From: an uncultured Methylobacillus sp.
Lineage (GTDB): Bacteria; Pseudomonadota; Gammaproteobacteria; Burkholderiales; Methylophilaceae
Reading direction: 5' to 3'
NCBI GenBank assembly: GCA_946478965.1
Contig: CAMLDQ010000052.1
Coordinates: forward strand, 1-14,249
Length of the DNA stretch: 14,249 nucleotides
Shown: positions 7,359 through 14,249 of the stretch, one piece after another
How the letters are laid out: every line of letters begins with the position of its first letter
Numbering within the stretch: the stretch's first letter is position 1
The notes under the pieces: generated by a model
Told to the model about the DNA's origin: nothing
The model's database searches: none
Seen by the model: the letters and a program-made list of their open reading frames with translations, nothing else
Program-made: the position numbers and the translations under genes

Positions 7359-8093
7359 CTAGTCCCGCAATTCGCTTCTCGCGAACCGCACCCATTCCCG
7401 CTCAATTTCATGCTGGATATTAAAGCGCTTCGCGTGTTGAATCACTTCCTCGAAAACAGTTCTTGCCTGGGCTTGGTGTCCTAGCGTCTTGAGCAAGGCA
7501 CCGTAGCGGCATTTCGCTTCCAGGCCGGTGTAAATCGGGACCAGCTTTTCATAGACCGCTAGTGCAGCGTCGGTGTCGGTTTTTTCCAGCACTCGTGCCT
7601 GCAACAGCTGTACATCCTGCGGTTTGAAGCCGGGGTGGTTCGTCTCTAGCTGGTTCAGGAGCGGCGGCACTTCCTGCGCCATGTCGAGCATGAGTCTCGT
7701 TTTCGCCAGCCTGAACAGGATTTCCGGGTCGTTGCTGTAGGCGCCGGTCAGGCAGCTGGCATAGAGTCGGGCCGATTCGGCGTACATGCCGACCGCCTCG
7801 CATTCTTCCGCCAGCGCGATCTTGTTGTCCATGCTGCCGCAAATTTCCAGCTCCTCCGCGCGGCGCTTCAACTCGGCATCGGGCTGAATGCTGCGTACCA
7901 GGCCCTGGACGGTCTTTCTCGCGGAGCGGTGCTCGCGCGAATTCGGGAAAATTTCGATAAGGTAGTAGATCAGGCTGCCGCCGATCGGAAACGACAGAAT
8001 GATGAATGCCCACCAGTAAGGCCGGCCGGTCTTGAAAACGTGGTAGATGAAGAAAGCCTGGACGGCAATGCTGAGAAGGACAATCAAAGGCAT
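7359..8093 (-). CDS. membrane-anchored TPR protein with PLDc_N-like N-terminus
   Basis: 244 residues. The first 50 form two membrane segments (about 2-20 and 27-47) joined by a short KTGRPYW loop; this hairpin with FPIGGSLIYYL resembles the non-catalytic N-terminal domain found before phospholipase D/cardiolipin synthase domains, but no HKD catalytic motif follows. The rest (about 75-235) is helical and TPR-like (for example GMYAESARLYASCLTG, DAALAVYEKLVPIYTG and GHQAQARTVFEEVIQHA), facing the cytoplasm if the N-terminus is inserted as a hairpin. The ATG at 8093 has AGGGA 7 bases upstream. It lies 83 bases behind clpA with a stem-loop between, so it may have partial read-through expression from clpA. 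Function not known; I infer a scaffold or assembly factor. Confidence 0.8.
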   Translation of the reverse strand: MPLIVLLSIAVQAFFIYHVFKTGRPYWWAFIILSFPIGGSLIYYLIEIFPNSREHRSARKTVQGLVRSIQPDAELKRRAEELEICGSMDNKIALAEECEAVGMYAESARLYASCLTGAYSNDPEILFRLAKTRLMLDMAQEVPPLLNQLETNHPGFKPQDVQLLQARVLEKTDTDAALAVYEKLVPIYTGLEAKCRYGALLKTLGHQAQARTVFEEVIQHAKRFNIQHEIEREWVRFARSELRD

Positions 8094-8140
8094 GGCGGAT
8101 TCCCTGAAATGGCTCAGGGGAGCATGTTAACCGATGCTGC

Positions 8141-8167
8141 TCCCGCATGACACGGGGTCATGCGGGA
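8141..8167 (-). terminator. stem-loop after clpA, possible weak terminator
   Basis: A perfect 10-base inverted repeat (8141-8150 with 8158-8167, loop of 7) begins 9 bases after the clpA stop. No T-run follows on either strand, so it does not meet the classic intrinsic-terminator pattern; it may attenuate transcription or protect the clpA message 3-prime end. Bases 8119-8138 can form a competing weaker hairpin. Confidence 0.5.
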
Positions 8168-8176
8168 TGAGATGGG

Positions 8177-10459
8177 TCAGGCCAGGTCCGCAGCCAGAGA
8201 CTGCTGGACATCCGGCTTCTCCGGGAACTGCAGCACCACTTTCTCGTTTTCGTCGATATCGACCGCTACGCTGCCGCCTTGCGCGAGGCGACCGAACAGC
8301 AGCTCGTCCGCCAATGCACGGCGAATGGTGTCCTGGATCAGGCGTGCCATCGGGCGGGCGCCCATGAGCGGGTCGAAGCCGGCCTTCGCGAGATATTCCT
8401 TCAGGGCGTCGGTAAAGGTTACGTCGACCTTTTTCTCGTGCAATTGGTCTTCCAGCTGCATCAGGAATTTTTCCACCACGCGCATGATGATGTCGTGATC
8501 CAGCGGGCTGAAGGAGACGATAGCATCCAGGCGGTTGCGGAACTCCGGCGTGAACAGGCGCTTGATGTCGGCCATTTCGTCGCCCGCGGTGGCCGGCTGG
8601 GTGAAGCCGATACTGGTCTTGGAAATGGCTTCCGCCCCGGCATTGGTCGTCATGATGATGGTTACGTTGCGGAAATCCGCCTTGCGTCCGTTGTTGTCGG
8701 TCAACGTGCCGTGATCCATCACCTGCAACAGGATGTTGAAGATGTCCGGGTGTGCTTTTTCGATTTCATCCAGCAGCAGCACGCAGTACGGATGCTTGGT
8801 GATGGCTTCGGTCAGCAGGCCGCCTTGTTCGAAACCGACGTAGCCGGGAGGCGCGCCGATCAGGCGCGAAACGGCGTGGCGCTCCATGTATTCCGACATG
8901 TCGAAGCGAACCAGCTCGATGCCCAGCGTATAGGCAAGCTGGCGTGCCACTTCGGTCTTGCCGACACCGGTGGGGCCGGAGAACAGGAATGAGCCGATCG
9001 GTTTCTGCGCGTTGCCAAGGCCGCTGCGCGCCATCTTGATGGCGGCGGACAGAGCGTCAATGGCCTTGTCCTGCCCGAAAACGACCGTTTTCAGGTCGCG
9101 GTCCAGTGTCTTCAATGCATTGCGGTCATCGGTCGAGATGTTTTGCGGCGGGATGCGCGCAATCTTGGCAATGATGTCCTCGATTTCCCTGTTGCCGATA
9201 ATCTTCTTTTGCCGGGATTTCGGCAGGATGCGCTGGGCGGCACCGGCTTCGTCAATGACGTCGATGGCCTTGTCCGGAAGATGGCGGTCGTTGATGTATT
9301 TGGCCGACAATTCTGCGGCAGTATTCAGTGCGGCTGCCGTGTACTTGACGCTATGGTGCTGCTCGAAACGGGACTTGAGTCCCTTGAGGATTTCCACCGT
9401 CTCGGCGATGCTGGGCTCGGAAACATCCACTTTCTGGAAGCGGCGGGACAGCGCGTGATCCTTCTCGAACACGCCGCGGTATTCCTGGTAGGTAGTGGCC
9501 CCGATGCACTTGAGCGAGCCGTTGGAAAGAGCCGGCTTCAGCAGGTTGGAGGCATCCAACGTGCCGCCGCTGGCCGCACCCGCACCAATCAGCGTGTGAA
9601 TTTCGTCGATGAACAGGATGGCATTCGGATTGTCGGCGAGCTTCTTCAGCACCGCCTTCAGGCGCTGCTCGAAATCGCCGCGGTATTTGGTACCGGCGAG
9701 CAGGGCACCCATATCCAAGGAATAGATGACGGCGTTGCCCAGCACCTCTGGCACGGTGCCCTCGACGATGCGGCGCGCCAAGCCTTCCGCGATGGCTGTC
9801 TTGCCGACGCCAGCCTCGCCTACCAGCAAGGGGTTGTTCTTGCGGCGCCGGCACAGGGTTTGCACGACACGCTCCAGTTCGTGGCCGCGGCCGATCAGCG
9901 GGTCGATCTTGCCGGACAGCACCTGTGCGTTCAGATTCAGGGTGTAGTTTTCCAATGCGCCGGCAGGGGAGGCTTCGCTTTCCGTTTCCTGTTCGGTCTC
10001 GGCGCGTTTTTCAGTCGTGTTCTCGGCCACCTTGGTGATGCCGTGGGAGATGAAGTTGACCACGTCGAGCCGGGTAATGCCCAGTTGGTGCAGGAAGAAC
10101 ACTGCGTGCGAATCCTTTTCACCGAAGATGGCGACCAGTACGTTGGCACCGGTGACTTCTTTCTTGCCGGAGGATTGCACGTGCAGAATGGCGCGTTGGA
10201 TCACGCGCTGGAAGCCCAAGGTCGGCTGGGTGTCGACTTCATCGCTGCCGGTGACCGTCGGTGTGTGTTCTTCGATGTAGTTGGTCAATTCGCGGCGCAG
10301 GACTTCGAGGTCGGCACCGCAGGCGCGCAGTACTTGCGCTGCAGTCGGATTATCGATCATCGCGAGCAGCAGGTGTTCGACCGTGATCAGTTCATGGCGC
10401 TTCTGTCGCGCATCCATGAACGCCATATGTAAGGAGACTTCCAGTTCCTGCGCAATCAT
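8177..10459 (-). CDS. clpA: ATP-dependent Clp protease ATP-binding subunit ClpA
   Basis: AAA+ unfoldase that forms a hexamer on ClpP and threads substrates into it. The 760 residues (E. coli: 758) show the double Clp N-domain (about 1-145), an acidic linker (about 148-170), AAA module 1 with Walker A GEAGVGKT (214-221) and Walker B ILFIDE (281-286), AAA module 2 with Walker A GPTGVGKT (495-502) and Walker B VLLLDE (560-565), and the ClpP-docking tripeptide IGF (617-619), followed by the small C-terminal domain. All catalytic residues appear intact. ATG at 10459 has AGAGG about 10 bases upstream. clpS lies 118 bases upstream on the same strand, the usual arrangement; ClpS delivers N-end-rule substrates to the ClpA N-domain. 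Confidence 0.98.
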   Translation of the reverse strand: MIAQELEVSLHMAFMDARQKRHELITVEHLLLAMIDNPTAAQVLRACGADLEVLRRELTNYIEEHTPTVTGSDEVDTQPTLGFQRVIQRAILHVQSSGKKEVTGANVLVAIFGEKDSHAVFFLHQLGITRLDVVNFISHGITKVAENTTEKRAETEQETESEASPAGALENYTLNLNAQVLSGKIDPLIGRGHELERVVQTLCRRRKNNPLLVGEAGVGKTAIAEGLARRIVEGTVPEVLGNAVIYSLDMGALLAGTKYRGDFEQRLKAVLKKLADNPNAILFIDEIHTLIGAGAASGGTLDASNLLKPALSNGSLKCIGATTYQEYRGVFEKDHALSRRFQKVDVSEPSIAETVEILKGLKSRFEQHHSVKYTAAALNTAAELSAKYINDRHLPDKAIDVIDEAGAAQRILPKSRQKKIIGNREIEDIIAKIARIPPQNISTDDRNALKTLDRDLKTVVFGQDKAIDALSAAIKMARSGLGNAQKPIGSFLFSGPTGVGKTEVARQLAYTLGIELVRFDMSEYMERHAVSRLIGAPPGYVGFEQGGLLTEAITKHPYCVLLLDEIEKAHPDIFNILLQVMDHGTLTDNNGRKADFRNVTIIMTTNAGAEAISKTSIGFTQPATAGDEMADIKRLFTPEFRNRLDAIVSFSPLDHDIIMRVVEKFLMQLEDQLHEKKVDVTFTDALKEYLAKAGFDPLMGARPMARLIQDTIRRALADELLFGRLAQGGSVAVDIDENEKVVLQFPEKPDVQQSLAADLA

Positions 10460-10501
10460 TTTTCATGCACCTCTAAAAACATAATACTCTCATTGTCTGC
10501 A

Positions 10502-10556
10502 ACGGATGCCATGCCGTTCTGGATGACGCATCCGTCGTACTGGGCAGTGCGCACTG
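10502..10556. repeat. inverted repeat and palindrome in the clpS-clpA spacer
   Basis: The 118-base spacer holds two symmetric elements side by side: an 8-base inverted repeat (ACGGATGC at 10502-10509 with GCATCCGT at 10528-10535, loop 18) and a perfect 12-base palindrome CAGTGCGCACTG (10545-10556). Neither is followed by a T-run. They could be RNA structure between the two cistrons or a protein-binding site; the sequence alone does not decide. Confidence 0.5.
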
Positions 10557-10577
10557 TGCTGGTGCAAGGTGGGGAGG

Positions 10578-10883
10578 CTATTCCGCTTCCATCGTGCATT
10601 GCAGCGGGTGCTGGTGCTCCCGAGCATAGGCCGTGACCTGATTGACCTTGGTTTCGGCGATGTCGCGCGGATAAATGCCGCATAATCCGACGCCCTCGTT
10701 ATGTACTTTGAGCATGATCTGAGTCGCCTGTTCGCGACTTTTTGCAAAAAACTGCTGCAAGACTTGTACCACAAACTCCATTGGCGTGTAGTCATCATTT
10801 AACAACAACACCTTAAACAATGGAGGCGGCTTTTCTCGCGTCGTCGCCTTCTCTACAACGGTACTGTCATGCGTCTTCGCCAT
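10578..10883 (-). CDS. clpS: ATP-dependent Clp protease adaptor ClpS
   Basis: Small adaptor (101 residues) that recognises N-degrons and hands them to ClpA while blocking other substrates. After a flexible N-terminal arm (1-20) the core shows the N-degron pocket [12 protein letters not shown] (N29, D30, D31, gatekeeper M35) and H61 in the KVHNEG helix, with the usual ending LPLQCT-like ([10 protein letters not shown]). ATG at 10883; no obvious Shine-Dalgarno precedes it. It is followed by clpA on the same strand. Upstream is the CNNM/CorB gene, 92 bases away, and a candidate promoter lies in that gap. Confidence 0.97.
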   Translation of the reverse strand: MAKTHDSTVVEKATTREKPPPLFKVLLLNDDYTPMEFVVQVLQQFFAKSREQATQIMLKVHNEGVGLCGIYPRDIAETKVNQVTAYAREHQHPLQCTMEAE

Positions 10884-10895
10884 ATCGTAAGTCTT

Positions 10896-10924
10896 ATTGT
10901 GAGCCGAAACGGGATTTTTTCAAG
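10896..10924 (-). promoter_or_regulatory. candidate promoter of clpS-clpA
   Basis: On the minus strand TTGAAA (10923-10918, five of six) and CACAAT (10901-10896, four of six) are spaced by 16 bases and end 12 bases before the clpS ATG. With the preceding C the -35 reads CTTGAAA, an exact match to the sigma-32 heat-shock -35 consensus, but the -10 is not the CCCCAT type. A sigma-70 promoter is the simpler reading. Confidence 0.35.
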
Positions 10925-10975
10925 TGGGCGAGGCAGTGGAAAGACAGAATTTTTACGAGAGTTTCCAGTCCGATT

Positions 10976-12235
10976 TCAGGGGAAAATGCGTACGCTTTTC
11001 ACGATACGTTCCTGGGTCTGCACGATCTCCAGCGCGTGTCCGCCAATCTTGAAGCTGGTGCCGGGCTCGGGGATATCTTCGAAATATTCCAGAATCAGTC
11101 CGTTGAGCGTCTTGGGGCCATCCAGCGGGAATTGGAGGCCTAATTTGCGATTGAGCTCACGCAGCTGCACGCCGCCGTCGACAAGCCAGCTGCCGTCAGG
11201 CTGGCGATGGAATGCGCTGCTGCGCACAGGAGATTGCGTCGTGAAATCGCCGACAATTTCTTCCAGGATGTCTTCGAGCGACACCAGGCCTTTCAATTCA
11301 CCGTATTCGTCCACGACAAGGGCGAGGCGTTGCTGGTTTTCCTGGAATTGGTGCAACTGCGTGTAGAGCGGCGTGCCGCATGGGATGAAATAGGGTTCGG
11401 TCATGACTTCGCGCAGCATCTCCTTATCCAGCTCGCCGTTGCGCAACTGGTGCATGACCTTGCGGATATGCAGCACTCCGATGATTTCTTCCGCCGCGCC
11501 TTGCCGTACCAGCATGCGGGTATGGTGGCTGGTGGCCAGTTGCTGCAGTATGCTTTCGATGGGGGCGTCGAAGTCCACCGCTTCAATCTGTGTATGCGCC
11601 GTCATCACATCGTCCACCGTCGACTTTTCCAGATCGAACAGGTTGATCAAGATGCTTCTGTGCTTGGACGGGATGAATTTTCCCGCTTCAGTCACGATGG
11701 TGCGCAGTTCTTCCATGCTGATCGCTTGGTCGGCCTCGCCAAAGCTGGTCTTGATGCGGAGCAGGCGCAGGATGGCCTTGACGAACAGGTTGATGAACCA
11801 GACGGCAGGATAGGCGATTCGCAGCAACGGGTAGAGCAGGAAGCTGGAGGCAATCGCCAGGCGTTCGGCATGGGCTGCCGCCACGACCTTGGGGGTGATT
11901 TCGCCGAACACGAGAATGACAAAAGTGACGACGAGGGTGCCGCTCAGCAGTTCCCACTCGCCTTGCCCGACCAGGCGCACGGTAATGATGCTGCCTATCG
12001 TGGCCAGCGCAGCGGCGGCAAAAGTGTTGCCGAGCAGGATTACCCCCAGCAGTTGGTCGGTGCGGGTGAGCAGGTACCAGGCAAGGCGGGCGCCGCGATG
12101 GCCTGAGTGTGCGAGGTGCCGCAGCCGGTAACGGTTGGCCGACATCAGGCTGGTTTCGGCGGTCGAAAAAAATGCGGAAACGAGCAGCAGCACGCCTAGT
12201 GCTGCAAACTCGTAGGATAAGGGAATGTCGTCCAA
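10976..12235 (-). CDS. CNNM/CorB-type membrane protein with CBS pair and CorC_HlyC domain
   Basis: 419 residues. The N-terminal CNNM (DUF21) membrane domain (about 1-165) has several hydrophobic segments and the conserved patterns SAFFSTAETSLMS (20-32) and FGEITPK (110-116). A CBS pair (about 205-330), with VVDEYG (307-312) and EDILEEIVGDF (321-331), and a CorC_HlyC domain (about 338-419) follow. Family members such as CorB/YfjD and MpfA act in Mg2+ export or Mg2+/Co2+ resistance; the ion handled here is inferred. The start is TTG at 12235: an in-frame stop at 12251-12253 excludes anything longer, and MDDIPLS is typical of the family. No Shine-Dalgarno is visible before it. It follows secF by 56 bases with a strong stem-loop in between. 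The old hemolysin label of this family is misleading. Confidence 0.92.
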   Translation of the reverse strand: MDDIPLSYEFAALGVLLLVSAFFSTAETSLMSANRYRLRHLAHSGHRGARLAWYLLTRTDQLLGVILLGNTFAAAALATIGSIITVRLVGQGEWELLSGTLVVTFVILVFGEITPKVVAAAHAERLAIASSFLLYPLLRIAYPAVWFINLFVKAILRLLRIKTSFGEADQAISMEELRTIVTEAGKFIPSKHRSILINLFDLEKSTVDDVMTAHTQIEAVDFDAPIESILQQLATSHHTRMLVRQGAAEEIIGVLHIRKVMHQLRNGELDKEMLREVMTEPYFIPCGTPLYTQLHQFQENQQRLALVVDEYGELKGLVSLEDILEEIVGDFTTQSPVRSSAFHRQPDGSWLVDGGVQLRELNRKLGLQFPLDGPKTLNGLILEYFEDIPEPGTSFKIGGHALEIVQTQERIVKSVRIFP

Positions 12236-12263
12236 GGAGTTTGGCTGGGATTATGGGATAGCG

Positions 12264-12291
12264 CAAGTGTCCGTGCAAGCACGGACACTTG
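12264..12291 (-). terminator. strong 13-bp stem-loop directly after secF
   Basis: A perfect 13-base inverted repeat (12264-12276 with 12279-12291) starts at the base after the secF stop codon. On the secF message the tip reads G-CUUG-C, a known very stable tetraloop type. There is no T-run after it, so it may be a non-canonical terminator, an attenuator for the following gene or a message-end stabiliser. Confidence 0.65.
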
Positions 12292-13227
12292 TCAAGGCAA
12301 AGCGTCCGCGGTTTCCTTCTTTTCCGTCGTCTTCACCAGATCTTCACGCGAGACGCCCAGCCACATGACGATGGGGCTTGCCACCAGGACCGAGGAATAG
12401 ATGCCGAACAGAATGCCGATGGTCAGCGCCAGCGCGAAGTTGTGCAGTACCTCGCCGCCGAAGAACAGCATCGAGCACACCATGGTCTGCGTCATCGCGT
12501 GGGTGATGACGGTGCGCGACATGGTACGGGTAATGGCGTTATCGATCACATGGACGACACTGGCCTTGCGCATCTTGCGGAAGTTCTCGCGCACCCGGTC
12601 GAAAACCACCACCGATTCGTTTACGGAGTAACCCAGCACGGCAAGTACCGCAGCCAGTACCGTGAGGTTGAACTCCCACTGGAAGAAGGCGAAAAAGCCG
12701 AGAATGATGACCACGTCGTGCAGGTTGGCAATGATGGCGGCAATGCCGAATTTCCATTCGAAACGCATCCACAGGTAGAGCACGATACCGATGGAGACCA
12801 GCATCAGCGCCATTGCCCCATTGTTGTAGAGCTCTTCGCCTACTTGCGGGCCGACGAATTCGACGCGGTGCAGGACGACGTTGCTGTCTTCCTTCTTCAG
12901 GGTGCCGAGCACCTGGTCGGAAATCTGCGAGGTGGACAGGCCCGGCTTGATCGGCAGGCGGATCAGGACATCATGGCTGGTGCCGAAGTTCTGCACCGTT
13001 GCATCCTTGAGGCCGATGCTGTCGACCGCGCTGCGGATTTTGCCGATGTCCGCTGACTGCGGGTAACTGACCTCCATGACCGTGCCGCCGGTGAAGTCCA
13101 CGCCCAAAGCCAGCCCTTTCGTGGCGAGGAAATACACAGCGAGGATGAAAGTCACCAACGAGATGGATGTGGTGATCCGTCCATAGCTCATGAACGGGAT
13201 GTCTTTCTGAATCTTGAACAATTCCAT
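12292..13227 (-). CDS. secF: protein translocase subunit SecF
   Basis: Inner-membrane partner of SecD that uses the proton-motive force to assist SecYEG export. The 311 residues show TM1 (about 17-36), the start of the periplasmic domain with GVDFTGGTVMEV (42-53), then five further membrane segments from about 136 to 290, including the conserved VLGYSVNESVVVFDRVREN (197-215) and the FFGGEVLHNFA block (255-265). The ATG at 13227 has AAGGA 8 bases upstream, lying just at the secD stop, so the pair is probably coupled; the spacer is 11 bases. The C-terminal tail is short and charged. Confidence 0.97.
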   Translation of the reverse strand: MELFKIQKDIPFMSYGRITTSISLVTFILAVYFLATKGLALGVDFTGGTVMEVSYPQSADIGKIRSAVDSIGLKDATVQNFGTSHDVLIRLPIKPGLSTSQISDQVLGTLKKEDSNVVLHRVEFVGPQVGEELYNNGAMALMLVSIGIVLYLWMRFEWKFGIAAIIANLHDVVIILGFFAFFQWEFNLTVLAAVLAVLGYSVNESVVVFDRVRENFRKMRKASVVHVIDNAITRTMSRTVITHAMTQTMVCSMLFFGGEVLHNFALALTIGILFGIYSSVLVASPIVMWLGVSREDLVKTTEKKETADALP

Positions 13228-13238
13228 GACGTTTTTCC

Positions 13239-14249
13239 TTAGCCGATCGTCAGTTTGTTGATTTTGCGACGATAGCCGTAAATCAGGTTAACCAGGGCGC
13301 GGGACACCAGCACGGCGCTGAACATCGAGGTGAGGATGCCCAGCATGTGCACCACGGCGAAGCCCTTGATGGGGCCGGAACCGAAACTGAACAGCATCAG
13401 GCCGACGATGAAGGTGGTCACGTTGGAATCCAGAATGGTCGCGAAGGCGCGGTCGTAGCCGGCATGAATCGATGCCTGCGGCGAGCTGCCGTTACGTTGC
13501 TCCTCACGGATGCGTTCGTTGATCAGCACGTTGGCGTCGATCGCCATCCCCAGGGTGAGTGCGATGGCAGCCAGGCCGGGCAGTGTCAGCGTGGCTTGCA
13601 GCATGGACAGGATCGCAACCAGCAGCAGCAGGTTGGCACCCAATGCCATTACGGACACCGTGCCGAACACCAGGTAGTAGAGCATCATCATGATGGTGAT
13701 CGCGGCGAAGCCCCACAGGGTCGAATGCACACCGCGCTTGATGTTCTCCTCGCCCATGCTGGGGCCGACGGTACGTTCCTCGATGATGTCCATCGGTGCG
13801 GCCAGTGCGCCGGCGCGCAGCAGCAGCGCGACATCGGTGGCTTCCTGGACGTTGGCCATGCCGCTGATCTGAACGCGGCCGCCGCCGATTTCCTCCTGGA
13901 TGACCGGCGCGGTGATGACTTCCGCCTGTCCCTTCTCGACCAGGAGGATCGCCATGCGCTTGCCGACGTTTTCGCGGGTGACTTGCTTGAAGATGCGCGC
14001 GCCGCGGCCATCCAGCGTGACGTGCACGACCGAGCGGCCATTCTGCTGGTCGAGGCCGGGGCCGGCGTCGGTGATGTAGTCGCCGGTCAGCACCACGCTC
14101 TTTTTGACTAGCAGCGGGACGCCGTTGCGCTCCACATAGTATTCGTCGCCGAAGGGAACCTGCCCTTTGGCTGCAGCATCCAGAATGGCGGGTGTGCTCT
14201 TCTCGTCATCCACCATGCGGATTTCCAGCGTGGCGGTGCGGCCGAGGAT
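13239..14249 (-). CDS. secD: protein translocase subunit SecD, C-terminal part
   Basis: Partner of SecF in the proton-driven accessory complex of Sec export. The frame runs to the right edge: 336 residues are visible, beginning inside the periplasmic domain (ILGRTATLEIRMV), so about 280 residues and the true start are outside; the ATG at 14216 is internal. Conserved signs are ERTVGPSMG, the membrane block TLPGLAAIALTLGMAIDANVLINERIREE with its buried Asp, and FSFGSGPIKGFAVVHMLGILTSMF. Six C-terminal membrane segments are expected and hydrophobic stretches fit. secF follows after 11 bases. Confidence 0.97.
   Translation of the reverse strand: MLGRTATLEIRMVDDEKSTPAILDAAAKGQVPFGDEYYVERNGVPLLVKKSVVLTGDYITDAGPGLDQQNGRSVVHVTLDGRGARIFKQVTRENVGKRMAILLVEKGQAEVITAPVIQEEIGGGRVQISGMANVQEATDVALLLRAGALAAPMDIIEERTVGPSMGEENIKRGVHSTLWGFAAITIMMMLYYLVFGTVSVMALGANLLLLVAILSMLQATLTLPGLAAIALTLGMAIDANVLINERIREEQRNGSSPQASIHAGYDRAFATILDSNVTTFIVGLMLFSFGSGPIKGFAVVHMLGILTSMFSAVLVSRALVNLIYGYRRKINKLTIG

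Noticed and set aside
9143..10432. 429-codon open frame on the plus strand opposite clpA
   Set aside because: It is entirely antisense to clpA, whose protein is full-length and conserved; the translation has no recognisable domain and is rich in residues expected from a GC-rich codon shadow.
10470..10495. TATTAT near 10486 as a separate clpA promoter
   Set aside because: The -10 match is good, but no acceptable -35 occurs 16-18 bases upstream.
10925..10975. GGAAA...TTTCC inverted repeat between the CorB gene and clpS as a terminator
   Set aside because: Arms are only about 5 bases, the loop is long and there is no T-run.
1..14249. Mobile elements, CRISPR arrays, tRNA or rRNA genes, defence or biosynthetic clusters
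   Set aside because: I saw no transposase, repeat-spacer pattern, cloverleaf-like sequence or such enzyme set; all strong frames are housekeeping or envelope genes.

Overview
The window reads as ordinary chromosomal DNA of a Gram-negative bacterium, most likely a betaproteobacterium (inferred from the ClpS/ClpA, SecDF, LpxH and class 2 PyrD sequences and the gene order; no rRNA or other marker is present to prove it). It is GC-rich, densely coding and has no gene-free stretch above about 120 bases. I see no mobile element, CRISPR array, tRNA, rRNA or integration scar.

Layout. (1) 1-648, plus strand: the C-terminal part of a Sel1-repeat protein that runs off the left edge. (2) 4857 down to 645, minus strand: a tightly packed five-gene envelope cluster in transcription order: a secreted TPR protein with an NTF2-like C-terminal domain, a Csd6-like L,D-transpeptidase/carboxypeptidase with a related NTF2-like domain, a periplasmic cyclophilin (ppiA), a cytoplasmic cyclophilin (ppiB) and lpxH. 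Genes 1/2 and 3/4 of the cluster overlap by 4 and 8 bases, and four of the five genes start with GTG or TTG. (3) 4979-7357, plus strand: cysS and pyrD, abutting with no gap, divergent from the envelope cluster across a 121-base control region. (4) 14249 down to 7359, minus strand: secD (start outside the window), secF, a CNNM/CorB-type membrane protein with CBS domains, clpS, clpA and a small membrane-anchored TPR protein.

How the parts fit. The envelope cluster joins peptidoglycan stem-peptide processing, periplasmic protein folding and a lipid A step (LpxH), so its theme is cell-envelope assembly. secD/secF supply the accessory motor of Sec export. clpS/clpA form an N-end-rule adaptor plus unfoldase pair working with ClpP, which is encoded elsewhere. 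cysS and pyrD are housekeeping.

Most window content is well known. The points most worth a second look are: the two adjacent secreted proteins sharing an NTF2-like domain, the Tat-like signal on the L,D-transpeptidase, the concentration of non-ATG starts in the envelope operon, a 13-bp perfect stem with a CUUG tetraloop directly after secF, and a structured clpS-clpA spacer with a mini-ORF whose stop overlaps the clpA start. I found no clear evidence of a wholly new system.
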